The position numbers were made by a program, and so were the translations under genes. Under the pieces are notes generated by a model, which saw only the letters and a program-made list of their open reading frames with translations, did no database searches and was not told the origin of the DNA. From positions 1-45,206 of the forward strand of contig NZ_JMLC01000019.1 of NCBI RefSeq assembly GCF_000686605.1: DNA of 45,206 nucleotides, in the 5' to 3' direction. Positions 32,034-39,888 of the stretch are shown here, piece after piece (position 1 is the first letter of the stretch; each line of letters opens with the position of its first letter). Origin of the DNA: Streptococcus sobrinus DSM 20742 = ATCC 33478. Lineage in GTDB: Bacteria; Bacillota; Bacilli; Lactobacillales; Streptococcaceae.

Positions 32034-33152
32034 CTACTCAATCCCAATTGTCTCAAGAAAACGATGGAAAGCCGCTTGCCCTTCTTGGCTACGCTTGTAG
32101 ACACCAGCATCTTCTAGGACACGTACAAAAACTTGACCGACAGCCTTTTGCAGAACTTGATGGACATTGTCGGGGCTAATGTCAACTGAAGCCTTCAAGT
32201 CATCTGCCCAAGCCTTATGATAGTCAGCAATTTCATTATACTGGTTTGTCAGGTAGTTTTCAACCTCAGCCAACTCTCCTTTGAGACGAGGTGGCAGAAT
32301 GGCCAGCCCCATGACCTCAATCAGGCCAATATTTTCTTTCTTAATATGTTGAACATCAGGGTGAGGATGGTAGACGCCATCTGGGAACTGCTGGGAGGTA
32401 TGATTATCCCGCAGAACGATGTCCAATTCAAATTGCCCCCGACGTTTTCTGGCAATTGGAGTAACGGTATGGTGGGGCTCTTCTTGGCTGAAGGCAAGGA
32501 CATCTGACTCGGGGTCACTATAATGACGCCAAGCCTGACGAATCACTTCCGCCAAGGCCACGAGTTCTTCCTTATCTTTACCAGCCAAGCGAATCACCGA
32601 CATAGGCCATTTGACGATACCTGCTGAGATTTCGGGAAAATCCTTAAAGTGGAAAGAATAGTCAAGTCCAGCCTTTTCCATAGGAAAGACATGACGACCG
32701 CCCTGATAATGATTGTGGGTCAGGATAGAACCTCCGACAATGGGCAGGTCCGAGTTTGACCCAGCAAAGTAACCCGGAAATTGATCAACAATCTCTAAAA
32801 GCTGGGCAAATGTTTCCTGGGTAATCTGCATGGGAACATGCTGGTGGTCAAGGAAGATACAATGCTCGTTAAAATAAGCGTAAGGTGAATATTGGAAGCC
32901 CCATTCCTGTCCTAGCAAATCTAGGCGAATAATTCGGTGATTGGCTCTAGCCGGATGGTCAATCCTTCCCTGATAACCCTCATTTTCCATACAGAGTTGA
33001 CACTTGGGATAGGAGGATGCCTTAGCCTGCTTAGCTGCAGCGATGGCCTTGGGGTCCTTTTCCGGCTTGGATAAATTAATGGTAATCTCCACATCACCGT
33101 ATAGGGAATCCTGGATAACCGCTTCATTTTCGAAGGAGAATTTTCCAGTCAA
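32034..33152 (-). pseudogene. galT: 5'-truncated galactose-1-phosphate uridylyltransferase (type 2 GalT)
   Basis: The frame covers about 370 residues, whereas Firmicute type-2 GalT has about 490; roughly the first 120 are absent. Retained parts include [33 protein letters not shown], the active-site [14 protein letters not shown] and the C-terminal half. The frame opens with TTG at 33152 inside antisense galR sequence and has no ribosome site. The junction with galR lies at about 33130-33150. Therefore a deletion has joined two truncated, divergent genes head to head. Uridylyltransferase activity is unlikely. Confidence 0.85.
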
Positions 33153-33485
33153 TCGGGCTATGAGCTGATGAAAGGAGCCATTAAAAAGTTGGAGGAGGAA
33201 CTTCCGACTGCCTTCTTTCTAGCCAATGATGCCTTGGCTATCAGTGCCCTAAGAGCCCTTCAGGAAGAAAATCTGCCAGTTCCCAAGCGCGTCAGTCTCA
33301 TCTCCTTCAATGACACTCCGCTGACAAGAGAGGTTTTCCCCAGTCTATCTAGCGTCACCGTCTATACCAAAGACATGGGACGCTGTGCCGTTGACGTTCT
33401 CAATCGCCATATTCTCAAGAACGAGACTGTCCCAACCTTAACCAGACTAGCTACTAAGCTGACTTTGCGAGATAGCAGTCTATAA
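33132..33485 (+). pseudogene. galR: C-terminal remnant of LacI-family galactose regulator GalR
   Basis: About 118 codons resemble the end of streptococcal Gal[21 protein letters not shown], then [43 protein letters not shown] and the end LTLRDSSL. The DNA-binding domain and most of the ligand domain are missing. The frame stays open across the galT junction up to about 33132. The Met at 33168 is an internal residue. A perfect terminator follows at 33490-33523. Confidence 0.82.
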
Positions 33486-33489
33486 CGAT

Positions 33490-33526
33490 AAAAGGCCTAG
33501 CAGTTTCCGCTGCTAGGCCTTTTATT
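33490..33526 (+). terminator. Terminator downstream of galR remnant
   Basis: AAAAGGCCTAGCAG (33490-33503) and CTGCTAGGCCTTTT (33510-33523) form a perfect 14-bp stem with loop TTTCCG, followed by ATTAGTTT. Confidence 0.85.
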
Positions 33527-33757
33527 AGTTTTGAGGGGGTCGTCATGCTAGTTTAGACTAGGAAAGTCAAGATTAATGGATGGCCCCGAAAACCTAGACC
33601 AAGTAAGCCAAAATGGATAGGTGGTCATGAAAATCTAGGACAGACAAGTTACATTGCTACACTTACGAATTTTTGACCCGAGATGCTAATGGTATTGGGG
33701 CTTCATTCTCCTTGTAGAGCTCTCAAGCAGGCTTCCAGATTTTTGGAGCCAGATTTC

Positions 33758-35515
33758 TTAGGCTTGCAGACTGGCGACGATAGTTTTCACCAGCTGGTCT
33801 CGACTCAAGCCATTTTTAGCCATGAGTTCTTGACGGTCATAGCGGTCGTGGAAATGTTTGTCGATGCCGTAATTTTGCACCCTGATGTCGCTATTACCCA
33901 GGTAGCTGGCAATAGTTTGGCCGTAGCCACCTTCAAGTAGGCCATCCTCCAGGGTAATCAGCAGTTGGTGATTGGCTGGCAGGGAATCCAGCAACTCCTT
34001 GTCCAAACCGGTGATAAATTTAGGATTGACCAAGGTAGGGGTAATCCCGTGTTGCTCTTCTAAGACCTCGGCCACTTCTTGGGCTAGGCCATAGAAATTG
34101 CCAAGACCAAAGATAGCCACTTGAGATCCTGCTTGTGTCACCTGATTCTTATTTAAGACGGAATAATCCGTCTTGTCAGGCAGACCAGTTTCCTTGAGCG
34201 GACCAACAGGAATTCGGATGGCAACCGGATGGTCCTTCTGCTCAATAGCCCAGTCCAACATGGCCAGGTGCTCTTCCTTATTGGTTGGAGCCAGATAGAC
34301 CACATTAGGAATATGGCTGAGAAAGGGAATATCAAAGAAGCCCAGATGGCTCTCATCATTCATGGCATTAACTGAAGCCATATGAATCAGAGCCGTCACC
34401 GGCTGATTGTTGAGGGCAATGTCGTGCCACCATTGGTCATAGGTTCTTTGCATGAAGGTCGAAGCCACATACCAAACAGGCTTGGCCCCATTCTTAGCCA
34501 ATCCTGTGGACATGGTGGCTGCTTCTTGTTCGGCAATCCCGACATCAACAAATTGCTGACCAGCCTCATCTCGCTGTCCCTGACTAAAGAGGAACATGGG
34601 CGTGCCAGCATTGACTGCAATAACCCTTGGATCCTGCTTGATTTTCTTAAGGAGGAAGTCAGCCGTCACCGAGTTATAGTTTGGTCCATTGGAACCGCCT
34701 AAATATTGGCCCGTTTCAGGATTGAAAGGACCGCCAGCGTGGAAGGCTTCGCGATTCTTTTCCATAAAGGGAACCCCGTGACCCTTCTGGGTGTGAATAT
34801 GGAGAAGAACAGGGCGGTCACTATCCTTGACCTCCTGGAAGAGGGCAATCAGGGCAGGCAAGTCATTTCCCTCGTCCAAATAATGATAGTCAAAACCTAG
34901 AGCCTTGAAGAGATTATCCTTAGCTTGACCATTGGACTCCCGCAAGCTCCGAAGAGCTGTGTAAATGCCACCCTTGGGATTGACAGCGATAGACTGGTCA
35001 TTATCATTGACAATGACAATGGTATTGGTGCCGGTCGTCGCAATCTGGTTGAGGCCTTCATAAGCCATACCACCCGACAGGGAACCATCGCCAATGATGG
35101 CGACCACATTGGAGTTTTCCCCCTTTAGGTCTCTGGCCTTGGCAACACCAGATGCCAAGGAGAGGGAAGTTGAAGTATGGCCAACTGTAAAGAGGTCGTG
35201 CTCACTCTCCTTAGGGTTGGTGTAACCCGAGACATCATCATAGTGAGCTGGATCCAGAAAGGCTTGAGCCCGCCCTGTCAGCATTTTATGAACATAAGAC
35301 TGGTGGGAAACATCAAAGATAAACTTATCGATGGGTGAATTGAAGACATAGTGGAGAGCCACCGTCATCTCAACCACACCAAAGTTAGGCCCATTATGGC
35401 CACCGTGCTGACTGATCTTTTCCAAGAGAGCCTGCCTGGCCTCAAGGACAACTTGCTCTAACTCGGCCTGAGACATGGTCTTCAAGTCCGCTGGTGATTT
35501 AATCTTTTCTAGCAT
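33758..35515 (-). CDS. DXS-like thiamine-diphosphate enzyme (1-deoxyxylulose-5-phosphate synthase family)
   Basis: A 585-residue transketolase-superfamily protein. The DXS-type signature FDVSHQSYVHKMLTGR and the thiamine-diphosphate motif GDGSLSGGMAYEGLNQIATTGTNTIVIVND are clear. The pyrimidine-binding domain has VDVGIAEQEAATMSTGLA. The usual DXS GPTHHG block is replaced by NDESHLG. Streptococci make isoprenoids by the mevalonate route, so true DXS activity would serve thiamine or pyridoxal precursors or another acyloin condensation of pyruvate with an aldehyde (inference). The promoter has MerR-type geometry (35549-35579). It follows the flavodoxin gene by 84 bp. Confidence 0.82.
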   Translation of the reverse strand: MLEKIKSPADLKTMSQAELEQVVLEARQALLEKISQHGGHNGPNFGVVEMTVALHYVFNSPIDKFIFDVSHQSYVHKMLTGRAQAFLDPAHYDDVSGYTNPKESEHDLFTVGHTSTSLSLASGVAKARDLKGENSNVVAIIGDGSLSGGMAYEGLNQIATTGTNTIVIVNDNDQSIAVNPKGGIYTALRSLRESNGQAKDNLFKALGFDYHYLDEGNDLPALIALFQEVKDSDRPVLLHIHTQKGHGVPFMEKNREAFHAGGPFNPETGQYLGGSNGPNYNSVTADFLLKKIKQDPRVIAVNAGTPMFLFSQGQRDEAGQQFVDVGIAEQEAATMSTGLAKNGAKPVWYVASTFMQRTYDQWWHDIALNNQPVTALIHMASVNAMNDESHLGFFDIPFLSHIPNVVYLAPTNKEEHLAMLDWAIEQKDHPVAIRIPVGPLKETGLPDKTDYSVLNKNQVTQAGSQVAIFGLGNFYGLAQEVAEVLEEQHGITPTLVNPKFITGLDKELLDSLPANHQLLITLEDGLLEGGYGQTIASYLGNSDIRVQNYGIDKHFHDRYDRQELMAKNGLSRDQLVKTIVASLQA

Positions 35516-35548
35516 AGGATTCCTTTCTTATTAGCAAATTTTGCTTTT

Positions 35549-35579
35549 ATTATAAACCTTGGAGTTAACTCCAAGTCAA
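35549..35579 (-). promoter_or_regulatory. MerR-type promoter: 18-bp palindrome in a 19-bp spacer
   Basis: On the minus strand -35 TTGACT (35574-35579) and a perfect -10 TATAAT (35549-35554) are separated by 19 bp. The spacer region is occupied by the perfect palindrome CTTGGAGTTAACTCCAAG (35558-35575). Long spacers with an internal dyad are the hallmark of MerR-family activation; the CTTGGAGT half-site resembles AdhR/NmlR-type operators as I recall them. No MerR gene is in the window. Confidence 0.78.
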
Positions 35580-35599
35580 TCAAAACTTAAAAATAAACG

Positions 35600-36064
35600 C
35601 TAGTCAAGAGCTGTTAGCCATTTTTCCAGAGTGGCCTGACTGGAAAGGACATCACCTGGCAGGGGTTGCTCAGCTAAAAGTTGGTTAAAGAAAGTTTGTG
35701 ATTGCGCATAGGTCGAGCCGCCCGATGTCGCAAAGGTCGCTACCCTTTTGCCAGTCAAATCCAACTTTTCGACGACAGTCTCCACAATCCGAGGTGGAAT
35801 CCCCCACCAGATAGGATGACCAATAATGATAGTGTCATAGCCTGAAATATCAGGAAGGTAGCCTACGAATTCAGGACGACTGGCAGGATTATTCTGCTCT
35901 TGATTGGCACGACAATTATCATCGGTCCAGGTCAAATCAGATTGGCTATAAGGTTCTTCCGCCTGAATGGCATAGGTATCAGCTCCCAGACGGCTGGCAA
36001 TCGTTTCAGCAAGTCGCTTAGTTGTTCCAGTAATCGAAAAATAAATAACTAAAGTCTTTGACAT
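35600..36064 (-). CDS. Flavodoxin family protein
   Basis: A 154-residue FMN-binding flavodoxin fold. The phosphate-binding loop is YFSITGTTKRLAETIA near the start, and the flavin-stacking loops are IIGHPIWWGIPP and FATSGGSTYAQS. This long-tail version resembles NAD(P)H-dependent or menaquinone-type flavodoxin reductases rather than simple electron carriers. ATG at 36064 has AAAGGGG 7 nt before it; the longer frame to 36091 has no site. A terminator-like hairpin in the leader may attenuate it. Confidence 0.85.
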   Translation of the reverse strand: MSKTLVIYFSITGTTKRLAETIASRLGADTYAIQAEEPYSQSDLTWTDDNCRANQEQNNPASRPEFVGYLPDISGYDTIIIGHPIWWGIPPRIVETVVEKLDLTGKRVATFATSGGSTYAQSQTFFNQLLAEQPLPGDVLSSQATLEKWLTALD

Positions 36065-36122
36065 GATTTGCCCCTTTCGTAAGATAAGCAAGCATTTTCG
36101 GCTCTCTTCGCTGACTGTCGCT

Positions 36123-36218
36123 AAAAAGAAAAATCCCCTAGCCTTCTACCTAGGAGAAGGGCTAAGAGGTTGTGCTTATTCATGCTTGGCTAGGCCTGAC
36201 CTGCTTAGCTTCATTATA
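36123..36218 (-). promoter_or_regulatory. Leader of flavodoxin gene with -10 box and terminator-like hairpin
   Basis: Minus strand: -10 TATAAT at 36213-36218, then a leader with TTAGCCC (36159-36165) pairing with GGCTAGG (36137-36143) through an inner TTCT/AGAA stem, followed by TTTTTCTTTTT (36123-36133). An upstream segment CCTAGCC (36188-36194) is complementary to the 3' arm of the hairpin and could form an alternative structure. This would be a transcription attenuator if real. Confidence 0.4.
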
Positions 36219-36220
36219 AC

Positions 36221-36248
36221 AAAAAAAACCAAACCGCATAGGGTTTGG
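36221..36248 (-). terminator. Terminator of the antiporter gene
   Basis: On the minus strand CCAAACC, loop CTATGC, GGTTTGG and then TTTTTTTT; begins 27 bp after the antiporter stop at 36275. Confidence 0.85.
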
Positions 36249-36274
36249 AATTGAATAAAATTTATACCATTAGA

Positions 36275-37822
36275 TTAATCATCCCGCTTATAGCGACGAT
36301 CTTCCAAGAGTCGCAAGAAATGGTCGTTAGGCACTTGGCCATTGTGATATTTCTGATAGACCTGCTTGACGGCATCCGTATGCTTGGCATAAAGATCCTT
36401 GCGCAGCTCCAATTGTTCCCGATGGAAGGCCTGGGTTTCAGCCCGATTCTTTAGGAGCAGCTCCTGCATTTCCTGGCGTTCATTTGGATCTTGGATAGCA
36501 TCCAAGCCCCAGGCAATCCGCTTGGCCGCATAATCCTGATACTGACGAACCCGTTTTCTTTCTTGCTCAAAATGCTTGTGCAAAATGGCCGAAATATCCT
36601 TTGGAGAATGGAAAATTTCCCGAACAGCCGTAATTGGCTCCGCATCGACCACCGTATAGGTAAGGGCACCCAAGTAGGGCATGAGGAAAACGGTGATGGC
36701 ACCCGCCGCAATCAGAACAGAAGCAATCTCGCTGGACATAAAGCCATCATTGACCGCAATCCCCGTAATCCCAACGATTAGGGGTAGGGCTGTCGTACAG
36801 TAGAAGGCAACCGAAAAACGATTGTGAATGGTCAGGCGCTTCTCTGGATCGCGCTCCAAGGAGAGCGAAATAACGATAGGAATGGCCCGAATCAAGACTA
36901 AGGCCAAAATGAAGGCTACCAGCAGGCCTGGTCGTTCTGCAACTGCCATGAGATTAATACTACAACCCGAAATCACAAAGAAAAGAGGAATCAGGAAGCC
37001 GTGAGCAATCCCATTAATTTTCTTCTCTAAGGTGTGGCTATTTTCTGGAATCACAAACCTGAGGACAAATCCCGCCGCAAAGGCTCCCAAGACAATATCC
37101 AACTCGAAAACTGATGAGAAGGCAACCAAAACAATCAAGAGAAGAATGGTTACCCGCACCGTCATCTGGGAATTGGTATCCGCCTTGGAATGAAGAAACT
37201 GGTAGAGAGCACCACCGCGTTGAACGGCCTTATTGCCCAAGGTAGCCAACCAGACACAAATCAGCAGGAGACCACCAAGAATGGCTGCTGTCTTCCAGGT
37301 TGACCTGGCAGAAAGCAAGATAGCCATGGCAATGACTGTCGCTACTTCTCCCCAAGTTCCATAAGCAATGATGGTATTGCCAATCTGGGTTCCGGTCAGG
37401 CCCCGTTCCTCCAAAATGGGCATAAGGGTTCCCAGAGCCGTTGTCGTAAAGAGCAGGGCTGTGGCAATCAAGCCTTGTTTGCCCGAAGCAATATCCGGCA
37501 TGATAAAAGCCACAATCAGACCAATAACCAGGGTAAAGGCCCAGGTCCAGAAGCCCTTCTTTCCCTCTTTTCCGACAATGACCTTGGGGTCAATTTCATA
37601 ACCCGCCAAAAGAAAGAGAAAGGCACAACCCAAATCAGATAGGAGCTTGAGAGCTTCACTATCCGAATTTATCCAGCCGAGCGCATGGGGGCCTAGAGCT
37701 GCACCAGCCGCAATCAAAATCACCGTCTCAGGCACGACCTGTCTGGGAATCAACTTGGCCACCATAGGGGTCACTGCTGCTATAAAAGTAATTATTGTTA
37801 ATGAAATAAAAGTTCCTGTCAT
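36275..37822 (-). CDS. Monovalent cation/proton antiporter (CPA2 family)
   Basis: A 515-residue membrane protein with about 12 hydrophobic helices across residues 5-385. It then has a hydrophilic, arginine- and glutamate-rich helical tail of about 110 residues that looks like coiled coil (HFEQERKRVRQYQDYAAKRI...). Family features are FIAAVTPMVAKLIPRQVVPETVILIAAGAALGPHALG and DLGCAFLFLLAGYEIDPKVI. It likely exchanges Na+ or K+ for protons, aiding pH and salt tolerance. Monocistronic. The ion preference cannot be read from sequence. Confidence 0.87.
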   Translation of the reverse strand: MTGTFISLTIITFIAAVTPMVAKLIPRQVVPETVILIAAGAALGPHALGWINSDSEALKLLSDLGCAFLFLLAGYEIDPKVIVGKEGKKGFWTWAFTLVIGLIVAFIMPDIASGKQGLIATALLFTTTALGTLMPILEERGLTGTQIGNTIIAYGTWGEVATVIAMAILLSARSTWKTAAILGGLLLICVWLATLGNKAVQRGGALYQFLHSKADTNSQMTVRVTILLLIVLVAFSSVFELDIVLGAFAAGFVLRFVIPENSHTLEKKINGIAHGFLIPLFFVISGCSINLMAVAERPGLLVAFILALVLIRAIPIVISLSLERDPEKRLTIHNRFSVAFYCTTALPLIVGITGIAVNDGFMSSEIASVLIAAGAITVFLMPYLGALTYTVVDAEPITAVREIFHSPKDISAILHKHFEQERKRVRQYQDYAAKRIAWGLDAIQDPNERQEMQELLLKNRAETQAFHREQLELRKDLYAKHTDAVKQVYQKYHNGQVPNDHFLRLLEDRRYKRDD

Positions 37823-38037
37823 AGAATACTCCCAATATCCAAGCCCAGCAACAAGGTTACTTGAGCAGACATTCAGCTAACATTATACCATTTCAATGGC
37901 CAGCTTGCAGAAGCGAGACCCTAAGACCGGATAATATTGGACCATTGGCTTACTTTCGCCAGTAGATTTAGCGAGGGAAGCTAGGCTTGCTCGCAGCAAT
38001 CTTTTAATCCCTCCCTAAGGTTTGCTTGCCAGCTCAT

Positions 38038-39885
38038 CTACTGCTTGGCTTTAATATAGTCTACCAACTGCAACACCAAATCGTACTGCATAAAGGGAGT
38101 AATCAAGTAGATACCCTTAAAATAGGTGAGCGCCTGATCAATCAACTTTTTACTCTCTGCCAAAGCAATCTCTTGACACTTAGATTTATCATCCTTGACC
38201 CTTGCCAGTTTTTCGAGAAAAGCCTCTGATAATTTAATCCCCGGAACCTCGTTATGAAGGAAGAGGGCATTATTATAACTGGTGATTGGTAATATTCCAA
38301 TAAAGAAGGGTTGCTCATAAGATTCACTTAAATCCGCCAACTGCTTGATTGTCTCTCCTTCAAAAATGGGCTGGGTAATAAAACAATCGGCTCCTGACGT
38401 GATTTTCTTCTCAATAAGACGACCGCTTCGAGCTAAATTGGGAACATTGGGGTTAAAGGCTGCAGCTACAGTAAAACTAGTTGCCTTTTTCAAGGAAGCT
38501 CCACTATAGCTCTTTCCCTGATTAAGTTGCTTGATGAGTTGAATCAGTTTAAAACTTGTCACATCATAGACACTAGTCGCCCCAGGAAAATCTCCCAGTT
38601 TAGAGGGATCGCCAGTCACAGCCAAAATGTGATCAAAACCTAGTAAATCCATACCCAGTAACCTCGATTGCAGCCCAATCATATTATGGTCACGACAGGT
38701 CAGGTGTAAGAGAAAAGGTGTTGAAATTTCATCTCTTAGGAGGGAGGCGAGACTGAGATTGCAAATTCTGGTGTGGGCCAGAGAGTTGTCTGACAGGGTA
38801 ATGGCTGCCACACCACTAGTATCAAGAGCCTTAACACCTTCCTTGAATTTAGCAATTTCTAGGTTTTTAGGGGGATCCAATTCTGCGACAATAGTCACCT
38901 CCCTTTTAACCTTGTCTACTAAGGTCTCCCCTGTCTTAACCTGTCTTAAGAAGTCTGCTTCCTTAGCCAAGGGAGTCAAATATTTTTCCTGGACTGGCTT
39001 GAGGCCACCCAAGGCCCTCTTTACAGCACGGATATGGGCTGGAGTCGTCCCACAACAACCACCAATAATGCGGGCTCCCTCTGCAGCCAGTAGCCTTGCC
39101 GATTGACCAAAATAGTCAGCATTAGATGAAAACTGATAGGTGGAATCTGTAGCCGTATCTAAGGCTGGCAGACTGGCATTGGGATAGACTGCTAAATAGG
39201 ATTGGGCGAAAAGGGGAATCTGCTTGAAAGATTGAATCATGTGGTAGGGCCCCAGATGGCAGTTCAAACCGACAACATCTGCTCCCAACATAATCAGTTG
39301 GCTAAAAATATCAACAAGGGACTGCCCTGTCCCCGTCAGGCCAACCTCTTGCAGGGAAAGGTTGGTAATTAGTGGTAGCTCTGTTAAAGGACGAAGGGCC
39401 TTAACTACTGCTAGGAGCTCTTCAGCATCATAATAAGTTTCTAAAAGCAGGCCATCCAGGACACCCGTCTCCAAGAGAAACTGAGCCTGTTCCACGGTCT
39501 CTCTGACAATTTCCTCTAAATCTAAGTCACACTGGCGAATCCCTCTGGAGGCACCGATGGTCCCTAGGACAAAGGTTTTATCACCTGCTGCCTCCCTTGC
39601 TAAACGAGCACCTGCTTGATTGATTTCTTTGACCTGGTCGTCAAAACCATAATTTTTTAATTTATGCCGTTTTGCCCCATAGGTATTGGTCTGAATGATA
39701 TCTGCCCCTGCCTCAATGTAGGCAAGGTGAATCTTTTTGATATCAGCGGGGTGGGAGAGATTATAGGCTTCATAACAATTATCCAGACCATTGCTATAAA
39801 GTAGTGTCCCCATGGCACCATCAGCAACCAATATCTCATTTTTTAAACGTTCCAGAAGTTGTGCCATATCTGCTCCTTTCTCCAT
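38038..39885 (-). CDS. Bifunctional homocysteine S-methyltransferase / 5,10-methylenetetrahydrofolate reductase
   Basis: A fusion of 615 residues like B. subtilis YitJ. Residues about 1-290 are a homocysteine methyltransferase barrel with zinc cysteines in VGLNCHLGP and GGCCGTTP. Residues about 320-615 are a MetF-type flavin reductase (VTIVAELDPPKNLEIAKF, LLHLTCRDHNMIGLQSRLLG, LAVTGDP) that makes methyltetrahydrofolate, the donor for MetE. The ORF start 39885 uses a non-optimal codon; ATG at 39867 (MAQLLERLKNEI) with AGGAGC upstream is equally likely. It lies 3 bp after metE in one operon. S. mutans calls the homologue metF. Confidence 0.92.
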   Translation of the reverse strand: MEKGADMAQLLERLKNEILVADGAMGTLLYSNGLDNCYEAYNLSHPADIKKIHLAYIEAGADIIQTNTYGAKRHKLKNYGFDDQVKEINQAGARLAREAAGDKTFVLGTIGASRGIRQCDLDLEEIVRETVEQAQFLLETGVLDGLLLETYYDAEELLAVVKALRPLTELPLITNLSLQEVGLTGTGQSLVDIFSQLIMLGADVVGLNCHLGPYHMIQSFKQIPLFAQSYLAVYPNASLPALDTATDSTYQFSSNADYFGQSARLLAAEGARIIGGCCGTTPAHIRAVKRALGGLKPVQEKYLTPLAKEADFLRQVKTGETLVDKVKREVTIVAELDPPKNLEIAKFKEGVKALDTSGVAAITLSDNSLAHTRICNLSLASLLRDEISTPFLLHLTCRDHNMIGLQSRLLGMDLLGFDHILAVTGDPSKLGDFPGATSVYDVTSFKLIQLIKQLNQGKSYSGASLKKATSFTVAAAFNPNVPNLARSGRLIEKKITSGADCFITQPIFEGETIKQLADLSESYEQPFFIGILPITSYNNALFLHNEVPGIKLSEAFLEKLARVKDDKSKCQEIALAESKKLIDQALTYFKGIYLITPFMQYDLVLQLVDYIKAKQ

Positions 39886-39888
39886 ACC

